Source of the DNA: an uncultured Clostridia bacterium
GTDB taxonomy: Bacteria; Bacillota; Clostridia; Oscillospirales; Oscillospiraceae
NCBI GenBank assembly: GCA_947165595.1
Contig: CAMVAV010000002.1
Span: forward strand, 25,200 to 89,199
Direction: 5' to 3'
Length of the DNA: 64,000 nucleotides
Both the position numbers and the translations under genes were made by a program. This document shows, piece after piece, positions 57,001 through 64,000 of the stretch. Below the pieces are notes generated by a model. The model saw nothing but the letters and a program-made list of their open reading frames with translations. It ran no database searches and was not told the DNA's origin. Each line of letters starts with the position of its first letter. Positions within the stretch are counted from its first letter, which is position 1.

Positions 57001-59249
57001 AAATAAAACAGGTTTTTGCTCCCACAGTCGTCATCGTCGGCATTGACCTTGTCTCCCGCGACATGGACCTCGATCTTATACAGGCAGCGCTCCTTGGTGA
57101 AGCCCAGATCCCGCAGCGTGTCGTCATAGGTCATAAAGTGGCGCAGCTCGGACCAGTCCACATCCTCCTTGGCGCCGACCTCGCGGCTTCTGCCGTCGAA
57201 CTCATGGAACGACGCGTCGTCCTGCACCAGCGTGCCGGTACCGCCGTAGCCGCCCTCGCCGACGTCGCTGCCATCGGCGATTTCGCCCCGATCTTCACGG
57301 GGATCGTAAGTTTTGCCCACGTTGAAGCAGACCGGCTGCGTGTTCACCCGGCGGTCATAGCGCAGATGGCTTTGCAGCCCGACGTCGTCGATCTCCTCCC
57401 AGCTTGCCGTGCGGCCCTCGTAATCCTTCACCATGGCAACGCTCAGACCGCTGAACTGCCAGTCGTCGCCGCCGCTGACCTTCACCGAGACGTTAGTGAA
57501 CTCCTTTACGCCTTGCAGCGGAATGATGAACTGGACGGTACCGCCGTCGCGAAAACCATAGCGGTACGCGAAATCGTCCACATTCCCCGGCCACTCGCCG
57601 TAAAACTGCCGGACGTATTCCCGCGCGTTATACTCGACGCTTTCCACTTCTTCACCGGACAACGACTTATATTTGAATTGCAGGATCACGTCGCTGTCTG
57701 TACCGGCATTGCTGACATTGTCGGTGGAGGCCGTAATCAAATAGCGCTCCAGCCGGTCGGCCGGCGCAAGCGTCATCGAATCGCGATACGTCTGCATCGT
57801 GAGCGTCGTCTCGCGATCCGCTTCAACGGTCACGCCGGACGTCGAGGTCGCGGTAGAGTAAAGGATCGGGTTTTCACGTCCCGCCTCATAGCGATACCGC
57901 ACCGTCGCGCCGTCCAGGGCAATGAGGGCGGCAACGTCCTGATAGACCGCGATGCAGGTATAGCTGATGCCGTCGCTCACGGTCTTTGCGGCGCGGGCAC
58001 GGTGCGTCGCGTTCCGCTGCGCCGCGTCTGTCGCGCTGATGCCCGCCGCGGCGCAGGCTTTTTCCTCGCCGATGGTCAGGCTTGTGCTGTTGATCGATTT
58101 AAAGTCCGGCAGCATGGCCGAAATCGCAATGCTGTCTCCCTGCTGCGCGTACCCGGTGATCTCCGCGTCGCCGAGCACCTCTGCCGCCTGACCGACCGAG
58201 TTGATGATCAGCGGCAGCGCGATCTCACGGACGCAGTCATAGATGTCCGTGTACCGGATCGTCAGCGCCGCGCACTCACATAATTTGAGCGTACTGATCT
58301 TCGTCCGGCTCCCCAATTCGTAGGAACCTGCAAGCGATTCAAAGCCCGCGAACGCGGCGTCCGCAAAGTCGATGCGAAACAGGACCCGGCTGGCGGCCTG
58401 GGACTCATGCTCGAGTCCCACGTGCGTCGCGCCGTTGCTCGCTTCGTAGCTCTCCTTTGTTGCGGTCGTAACCAGGGAAACGCCGCCCAGTCCGCCCTGC
58501 GCGCCGTAGCTGACGATGGTAAACATGCCCGCGCTGTTGTTCCAGCGGAAGTTTCCCTCTCCGCCCATCGCTACCTCCGCGATGATTTCGCCGGAAAAGT
58601 CGATGTAACCGGTGTTTGAATACCAGCCGTACATCTCCAGCCCGTAGATCGTATCGACCCGGTAAAAGCGCATGCCCTGGCAGGCCCAATCGCTGAATCC
58701 GTCCGCTTTTCTGCCGTAGATCTGCACCTTGTCGATCGACTCCACCGGAGCGGGGGTCGTAAACATCATCTGATCGGTCTGAACCGACGACAACGCAGTC
58801 CTCTCGTCCAGCGCCGGGACCTGATAGCCGAAGGTCGTCTCCACGCTTGCGCGGCGGCTGTCCCTGTTGCCAACAGCCGACGCCTGGGCAAAGCCGTTCT
58901 TGATCGCATCCTCAGACGGCGAGAGCACCATAGACCGCTTTGCGCCGTCCGTGGTCGTATAGCCGATGATAAAATACAGCACATTTTCCGCCGCGCCGCC
59001 GCCAAGCCGCGTTCCGCTGCTCACCTCAAATATGTAGGTGTTCTGCGCGGCTGTGCCCTGCGTCATCGGCGACTCCGCGCGGCCGAACGTCCGCCAGTCC
59101 AACGGCGCGTCATCCGCCGCGAGAGCGCTGACCGGCAGCAGCTGCACGGAAAGAACCAGGCTGAGAACAAGCGCGATCCAACCGCGAACGCGGCGGTTCG
59201 CTGTGACTGTTCTCAGATATCTGCCTGTTCTCTCTTTTGTCAGGTTCAT
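54045..59249 (-). CDS. Giant secreted protein of unknown function (1,734 aa), Gly-rich C-terminus
   Basis: Signal peptide VRGWIALVLSLVLSVQLLPVSALAADD; no disruption over 5.2 kb; ends GGAFGGGVSDVGGGGGGDGGG. Confidence 0.75.
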   Translation of the reverse strand: MNLTKERTGRYLRTVTANRRVRGWIALVLSLVLSVQLLPVSALAADDAPLDWRTFGRAESPMTQGTAAQNTYIFEVSSGTRLGGGAAENVLYFIIGYTTTDGAKRSMVLSPSEDAIKNGFAQASAVGNRDSRRASVETTFGYQVPALDERTALSSVQTDQMMFTTPAPVESIDKVQIYGRKADGFSDWACQGMRFYRVDTIYGLEMYGWYSNTGYIDFSGEIIAEVAMGGEGNFRWNNSAGMFTIVSYGAQGGLGGVSLVTTATKESYEASNGATHVGLEHESQAASRVLFRIDFADAAFAGFESLAGSYELGSRTKISTLKLCECAALTIRYTDIYDCVREIALPLIINSVGQAAEVLGDAEITGYAQQGDSIAISAMLPDFKSINSTSLTIGEEKACAAAGISATDAAQRNATHRARAAKTVSDGISYTCIAVYQDVAALIALDGATVRYRYEAGRENPILYSTATSTSGVTVEADRETTLTMQTYRDSMTLAPADRLERYLITASTDNVSNAGTDSDVILQFKYKSLSGEEVESVEYNAREYVRQFYGEWPGNVDDFAYRYGFRDGGTVQFIIPLQGVKEFTNVSVKVSGGDDWQFSGLSVAMVKDYEGRTASWEEIDDVGLQSHLRYDRRVNTQPVCFNVGKTYDPREDRGEIADGSDVGEGGYGGTGTLVQDDASFHEFDGRSREVGAKEDVDWSELRHFMTYDDTLRDLGFTKERCLYKIEVHVAGDKVNADDDDCGSKNLFYFRLIFENGVSGCTLANQQIMGDAFRTGAITPFKISTSQDYGDLTAIQIIPDNTDGNGDVYDKLKIKKIVVTQETNSATSTTWTASSENEDGLGWIGIDYRDPGEFTTNKGAQGRSISELATTYEITETTQSVKLLFGITTGSYGQKPGRDEKGYLINVPQDTLSGGMAMGYRYVDGDGIIHSVEPSIDVIEAMNSYAARTGVKKRTVDGATEEVSYTVSDPAYQFREGKTDYFFVTIQNITQLLDISLEIRSNVVTDWNISGINAWLIRGEGSRYINSKGEYDYRYAEGEEPELIAGWDREDNLVKPLQVYRTLQNNGIALISNIPFKENHIELSRDAGAWSSVIRREPQSRTDSLNLYLYPGSAEGAADPNEYNLIAAVRYTDAETTQPMQVSAGTLSRGVDLAGRTVFYATGLSVTNMDGFAGVDIATNSPRPLLVPISYGVLQRVRDGVLIESYRLDGLTDADPSGSVGVDRDKQMNSVQRVLLQVSETTEKQQLSAEINDLAVALHFKTNDVSGSEFRSKYVYLTDQGYTSVNGGQVLELDYVLGDVAELTGVTLAAIGNLNMTLSAIYLVDQAPDNTITKSWGIRPETPEGIVPSARRASYEALDQVEVLTLELKTAQDADSALSAAQGSVRMTVGYYDEFGVLCTEVYENIRKYIISGNGFAAGGTDVVQMLIPGLAELRWIEFEPWHDTGDTPASWKLEQLTAKLGLDGTTIAKTLNQTIVEGTPLHIGLATVLVAGDLQMLDVNGEDVTVAEDVANQTDTEASGTGTIYSGQSSTVLLKSGEGVRLDVRISGSSEGFTAKLESYDAGSGATGLVSFDPTHKYSTERLDEILASAQSVLNSEEPSADELIAAQNIVNIVEKLKEPSGSYEATDSGLIFRAPRNYTGGNLHYRITITAKESPESTIVIDLTVKNEEELLSDAIVRLETAQTNALMKEQIEKQRELEERLNNIEMQGELGGAFGGGVSDVGGGGGGDGGG

Positions 59250-59293
59250 AGGTTCACTCTCCTGTCATAAGGGATTCCCAAAGAAAAGCACCT

Positions 59294-62200
59294 TCAGAAA
59301 TAGCTGCCCTGTTCACGCTTCGCTTTAATTGCCTTTGTCAGATCATCCACCGTAATACGCTGCACCGTTTCTCCGTCGGTGCGCATACGAGCGAACACGG
59401 TCATCTCCGCAAGCGTAGTCGCATAGCTGTAAAGCGCGCTCATGAAGTCCGCATCCTCTTCGGTCTCCTCCTCGGTCTCTTCGATCTCGGAGAAGCTTTC
59501 CGGCTTCTCTTCGATCTCGTCCATCCAGTCGATCTCCACGTCCGGGACGTCTGTATCCTCCACCGGCGCCGATTCGACGGCGGCGGGCTCTTCCTGCTCC
59601 TCGGGCTGCTCCGGCGGCGCGCTGCGAAGCAGATCGTTTTGCTCGCGCAGGATGCGGATCATCTCGTCCTTCTCGTCCTGCATATCCTGCATACGGCTGA
59701 GGCGTTCCTCCATCTCGCGCAGGCGCGCTTCCATCTCCGCATTTGCCGCGCTCTCCCGCGCGTCCGTCGCCGCGGCGGGCGCTTCTGCCACAGCGGGCGC
59801 TTCTGCCACAGCGGGCGCCGGCGCCGCAGCGAATGCCGCGACCGGCTGAGCCGGCAGTATGGGGGCGGAAGCCGGAGCGGAAATCGCTCCGCCGCGCTCC
59901 AGCGCCTCTGCCACTCTGTCGAGGGCGGACGCAATCAGTCCGGCCGCCGCGCCGCCCGCAATGGAGCCCATTCCCGCCAGCGCGTCTGCTCCATGCTCGT
60001 CAAGCGCGCGCAGGCTCGCGGCTCCCTTGAGCGCGTTGTCGTCGTCCGCTTCGTTTTTGCCGTTGCCGTCAGCTTTCTCGTCTTCGTCCAATATGTTGAG
60101 ACGTACCGCTCCATCGTCTGCCTCTTCTTCATCCTCGTCGAGGAAATTAAGGCGCACGCCGCCGGAGAATACCTCTCCGCCCTCTTCCGCCTCCTCTTCG
60201 TCATCGAGAGCGCTCAGATTGATCAGGGAATCCAGGTCCTCATCGTCGTCGAGGAGCTCCTGCATGTTCACGCGAGGCGTGCGGCCGCTTTCGGCGAGCG
60301 CCTGTTCATGTGCTTCGCGGCTGTCGGCGATAAAGTCCTCCCAGTTTGCTTCGCCCTCTTCGCCCCAGAAGTATTGGGTTTGATATTCCCGCTCCTGGAA
60401 CATGTCGGTGATGCCCTTCGCCGTTTCGATCTGGAACGTGGAACGGCTTGCCGGGCCCATGATGGCGAACGCCTGTCCGCGCGCCGCCTGCACGATCTGC
60501 TCCTGCTCGTTCTCGTTGATGCCGCCCGCCTTCTCGTACAGCTTGACAAGATCCTGCATGTCGTTCGGGGCCAGCGCGAAGATAAAGCTGTACTGGCAGG
60601 CGTTGATGATCGCCGTGGACTTTCTCGCCAGCTCCTCGCTTCCGACGAAGTCCTTGATGTTCTGCGTGATGACGATCTGCATGCCGTTGTACTTGCGGAT
60701 ACGCTTCGCCAGCTGGAACATAAAGTCGAGCGCGATCGGGAATTTTGCGTCGATGAAGACGTGCGCCTCGTCGATGACGACCACGACCTTGCGCTGCGCC
60801 TTGTATTTTGTATTGTAGTCGCGGTTCTTGATGACCTCATTGTCGATGTACTTGAGCACCAGCAGCATCTGCGCGTTGGCAATGGTGGTGTTGCGGTTGG
60901 CGAGCATCGACTGGAAGTTGAACACCGTGAAGTTTTCGTCCGTCGTGACGGTGGACGGGCCGTTCCAGATATTCGCGTTGCGCCCGCCGGTGGAGAACTT
61001 GGCGATATAGTTCATCAGCGCGCGCAGCATGTCGCGCGTGAACTGGTTGTCCACATGCTGATACTCGCTGAGCACCTGGTCGTACAGGTCGTCGAAAATG
61101 GGATAGTCCTCGGGGCGCAGCTTGGAAAGATCCGTTTCCGGCGTAATGTTGCGATCGAGATACATGCGGTCCACCAGCGTGTTGAGGTACTCCATCGCAT
61201 CCTTCTCGCAGTCCGGCATGATCTGGCGGAAGAACTCCTCCAGGAATTGCAGGTGCGTGGCATAGCTGCCGGACGGCCCGCCCTCGCCCGCCTCGTCGTC
61301 ATCGAGCGCGGTGATGATGTGGAACGGGTTGAGGCGTCCGTATTGCGCGTTGCCGACGTTGATGATCTGTCCGTGCAGGTTGCCGGCAAGCTCCATATAC
61401 TCGTTTTCCGGGTCGAGGATAAAGATCTTCGAGTCCTCGGCGGCAAGATTCGTCAGCAGGGATTTGGTCGAGTAGGACTTACCGGAGCCGGATTTACCCA
61501 CGATCACCATGTTGCTGTTGACGCGCTCGCTGTCGCGGCGGAAGAAGTTGATAAACACCGGCACGCCGTCGCTCTCGCCGAGCTTGATGCCGCCTTCGTC
61601 GCTGATGTGCGCAAAGATCCACGGGAAGCAGGCGGCGACGGTATTGCTTGAAATCCCGCGGCCCTCCTTCGCCAGGGGATCGAGCGCGCTGACCTGCGAG
61701 CCGATAAACGCCTGCACCTGGTCGAACTCCATGTTGTTCAGGCGGTAGCCGCTTTCCTGCCAGCTCCTGCGGACGTTCTTTTTCATCTCATTGATGTTCG
61801 GGAGCTCGCTGTCCGGGGGCTGCGGGATACGGTAATCCTTTCGCGTCGACACGATGTCGTACGCCGTGATGTAAATATTGCATTCCAGCAGGGATTCGCT
61901 GTCGCTCTGGAGCGTGGTCAGCAGCTCCTGCAGGGTCGCAAGGTGCGTCTCGATCTCCAAACGCTTGGAATCGACGCCCGTCGCGCTCCATTGGCCGCGC
62001 AGCTCCTGTAAGGAATGGTCGATGTTTCGGATCGCCTTCGCGCGATCCATCGGGCGGCACTTCACCACGACCTTCGTTCCGGGGATGCTCATAACGCCCG
62101 CAAGATAGGCGTCGCCCACCAGGGTCGGATAGTTCACCACGCGGAAATTATGGGTGATGATATGATTGACCTCAACGCGGCGCACCTTGATGTCCACCGT

Positions 62201-63565
62201 ATCCGGCTGCGCCCAGAGGTGCAGATCCTGGGGGCGGATCTTTTCCACGTCCCGCTCGTCAAAGTCGATCTGATTGGTGTATTTCAGGAAAATCGCAAGG
62301 CCCTTGTCGTCCAGACGGCGCACGGTCAGCTCGCCGTTGCGAAGCAGGCCCTCCGCCTCGCGGATCTGGATTTCCAGCTGGCGCTTGTCGCTCTCAAAGA
62401 GGGCGAGGTAATAAAACGGCGCGATCACTCTGGTATCGTTGCACAGCGCGCGAAGCTCGTTGATGCGGTCGTATTCGATCTCCACGCGCGCCTTGAGCTC
62501 GTCTTCACTCAATACGCCGTTTTCATAACTTGCCTTCAGCGCGTCCAGCTTCTCATATTCGCGCTTGAGGTAGCTGTCATACATGATCGGGCGCTCGAGC
62601 TTGACGATGTTCGCGCTGTATCCGGCGTGGAGGGAGCGCAGGATGCGGCCCAGGCAGTTCTCGATGGAATTTGACCTGCGATGCTCGCTGAAAAAGCGGA
62701 ACTCCACAGGTTCGATCTCCAGAACGGCGCCGTAGTAGGACTTGTTCAGATACTCGATGCAGTTATCCTTGATCCCCGTGAACGCGATGATGTCCTCCAT
62801 GCGCTCACGGCGCTTGCGCTCCTCCTTCATCTCCGCCAGACGGATCATCGCCGCCTTGCTCTCCTCGGCGCGGCGGGCGCGGATCTCGTCCTTTTCCTCC
62901 TCGGAGACTCTCTTGCTCTTGAGGAGCTTGTCCTCTTCCTTGCGCTTCTTTGCCCGTTCCTTCTCGTTCTTCTTGCGCTCTTTCTCGCTCAGCTTGCGCT
63001 CTTTTGCGCTTGTACCGTCTTTCTTGCCGTCTTGCGTGGCGGGCGCTGCCTCCTCAGCGCTTCGTTCCTCCTCCGCTTCCTTCGCGCGCTTTTCCAGGAT
63101 CGCCTGCTTGACTTCCTCCGGCGTCTTGCGGCTTTTGAGCAGCTTATCCTCTTTTTTCCGCTCGCGCGCCTCCGCCTTCAATTCCTTTTTGCTCTTTTTC
63201 AGGCTTACATCACCGGCGACACGCTCGCCATTAAACAGCACATCGAAAGCGATGTCCTCGATGCTGCCCTCGCCCGCTTCGATCAGCATTTTGTCGTTAT
63301 AGCGGCGGCCAAAGCTGCGCTTATAGCTGAAATAGCTTAAAATATGAAGGATATAGATGTAGTTTGGCTGCTCATCCATGCGGATCAGCAAAAGCGCCGC
63401 AACAAGCAGAACACCGATACAGACGCCAAATTTCCATGCAAGGTTGGAAACCAGCGCGAGGATCAGCAATGCCATGGAAATGCCGCCGACGACGACATCT
63501 CCCACTCCCACGCCCTTGAACAGCTCCACGGAAACCTTGGTTTTTCCGGGTATCATTCTTGTCAT
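59294..63565 (-). CDS. PrgI-like N-terminal membrane domain fused to VirB4-type T4SS ATPase
   Basis: N-terminal TM/IPGKTKVSVELFKGVGVGDVVVGGISMALLILALV; Walker A VIVGKSGSGKSYSTKSLL; VVVIDEAHVFIDAKFPIALDFMFQLAKRIRKYNGMQIVITQN; long acidic/coiled-coil C-terminus. Confidence 0.88.
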   Translation of the reverse strand: MTRMIPGKTKVSVELFKGVGVGDVVVGGISMALLILALVSNLAWKFGVCIGVLLVAALLLIRMDEQPNYIYILHILSYFSYKRSFGRRYNDKMLIEAGEGSIEDIAFDVLFNGERVAGDVSLKKSKKELKAEARERKKEDKLLKSRKTPEEVKQAILEKRAKEAEEERSAEEAAPATQDGKKDGTSAKERKLSEKERKKNEKERAKKRKEEDKLLKSKRVSEEEKDEIRARRAEESKAAMIRLAEMKEERKRRERMEDIIAFTGIKDNCIEYLNKSYYGAVLEIEPVEFRFFSEHRRSNSIENCLGRILRSLHAGYSANIVKLERPIMYDSYLKREYEKLDALKASYENGVLSEDELKARVEIEYDRINELRALCNDTRVIAPFYYLALFESDKRQLEIQIREAEGLLRNGELTVRRLDDKGLAIFLKYTNQIDFDERDVEKIRPQDLHLWAQPDTVDIKVRRVEVNHIITHNFRVVNYPTLVGDAYLAGVMSIPGTKVVVKCRPMDRAKAIRNIDHSLQELRGQWSATGVDSKRLEIETHLATLQELLTTLQSDSESLLECNIYITAYDIVSTRKDYRIPQPPDSELPNINEMKKNVRRSWQESGYRLNNMEFDQVQAFIGSQVSALDPLAKEGRGISSNTVAACFPWIFAHISDEGGIKLGESDGVPVFINFFRRDSERVNSNMVIVGKSGSGKSYSTKSLLTNLAAEDSKIFILDPENEYMELAGNLHGQIINVGNAQYGRLNPFHIITALDDDEAGEGGPSGSYATHLQFLEEFFRQIMPDCEKDAMEYLNTLVDRMYLDRNITPETDLSKLRPEDYPIFDDLYDQVLSEYQHVDNQFTRDMLRALMNYIAKFSTGGRNANIWNGPSTVTTDENFTVFNFQSMLANRNTTIANAQMLLVLKYIDNEVIKNRDYNTKYKAQRKVVVVIDEAHVFIDAKFPIALDFMFQLAKRIRKYNGMQIVITQNIKDFVGSEELARKSTAIINACQYSFIFALAPNDMQDLVKLYEKAGGINENEQEQIVQAARGQAFAIMGPASRSTFQIETAKGITDMFQEREYQTQYFWGEEGEANWEDFIADSREAHEQALAESGRTPRVNMQELLDDDEDLDSLINLSALDDEEEAEEGGEVFSGGVRLNFLDEDEEEADDGAVRLNILDEDEKADGNGKNEADDDNALKGAASLRALDEHGADALAGMGSIAGGAAAGLIASALDRVAEALERGGAISAPASAPILPAQPVAAFAAAPAPAVAEAPAVAEAPAAATDARESAANAEMEARLREMEERLSRMQDMQDEKDEMIRILREQNDLLRSAPPEQPEEQEEPAAVESAPVEDTDVPDVEIDWMDEIEEKPESFSEIEETEEETEEDADFMSALYSYATTLAEMTVFARMRTDGETVQRITVDDLTKAIKAKREQGSYF

Positions 63566-63602
63566 AACTACACGATCCTTTATCCCTTATTCTTTACGAT
63601 CC

Positions 63603-64000
63603 TCAGTCGTCCAGTGTCATACGTTTTCTGGGGATAGTCGGCGCTTCCTTCGGGCGCGACGCGGCCGTGGGAGTTGCCTTTTCATTGAGCGACGGGCGCG
63701 AGCCGATGCCGCTTATCTCATTGTGGCCGCCTTTGGTCGACAAGCCGGCGCCCAGCTTCTGGCTGCCAACCGCCGCTGCGAAGTCCTTCTTTTGCTGGTC
63801 CCGCTTCTCCATCGACTCAAGGGTGAGACGCCTGCCGGAGGACGCCGGCGCTTCCATCGAACGCGGGGGCGGCGCCTTGGGCCTGGGGCCGAGCGTCGGA
63901 CGCGCGCCGATGCCGCCGGTGTGCTCCTTGTTGCCCTGCGCCGTGGTGGCGGCGCTGCTGCTGGTGCTGTTGGTCGGAAGCGCAGCGGAACCGCCGCCTT
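63603..64000 (-). CDS. Partial protein with repeated GIGxRPxL/Pro-rich motifs (runs off right edge)
   Basis: Frame stays open to the window end: GIGARPTLGPRPKAPPPRSMEAPASSGRRLTLESM...GIGSRPSLNEKATPT. Confidence 0.5.
   Translation of the reverse strand, partial: GGGSAALPTNSTSSSAATTAQGNKEHTGGIGARPTLGPRPKAPPPRSMEAPASSGRRLTLESMEKRDQQKKDFAAAVGSQKLGAGLSTKGGHNEISGIGSRPSLNEKATPTAASRPKEAPTIPRKRMTLDD

Noticed and set aside
54663-58283. 1,206-aa plus-strand ORF
   Set aside because: Antisense shadow of the 1,734-aa secreted protein; no recognisable domains.
42184-64000. Calling the T4SS-like region an integrative conjugative element
   Set aside because: No relaxase, oriT or element borders recognised in the window; the nearest recombinase belongs to a separate module.

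Overview
This is a GC-rich Firmicutes-like chromosomal window, probably Oscillospiraceae or another Clostridia lineage (inferred from gene content, not proven). Left part (0-26 kb): Fe-alcohol dehydrogenase, GNAT, an ATPase-domain/dicarboxylate-symporter fusion, a large Ig-like/SLH surface protein, a partner-switching operon (STAS, SpoIIE phosphatase, RsbW-like kinase, GGDEF), a VanX-like dipeptidase, an SLH-HAD protein, an [FeFe]-hydrogenase-like/GGDEF/EAL fusion, and an Hsp20 gene behind a perfect CIRCE operator. Middle part (27.5-38.2 kb): a ~10.7-kb segment that splits a PdaB-like polysaccharide deacetylase gene into two in-frame pieces. It is bounded by reconstructable serine-integrase attL/attR sites and carries its own large serine recombinase. 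Its cargo is mostly metabolic: metY with a leader peptide, MOSC, thpR, rhodanese and Ldh2 genes. A second serine-recombinase module follows at 38.9-41.2 kb. Right part (42-64 kb): a co-oriented locus with type IV secretion components (VirB2-like pilin, VirD4/TraG coupling ATPase, PrgI-VirB4 fusion). These are interleaved with a second full partner-switching set (RsbW-like, two STAS, beta-propeller SpoIIE phosphatase) and a 1,734-aa secreted protein. No relaxase is visible in the window, so this locus is the best candidate for an undescribed system. The window also contains several genes with clean internal deletions or fusions, two identical 154-bp hairpin-string repeats, and a MITE. All calls come from reading the sequence and the supplied ORF translations. 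No database search was run.
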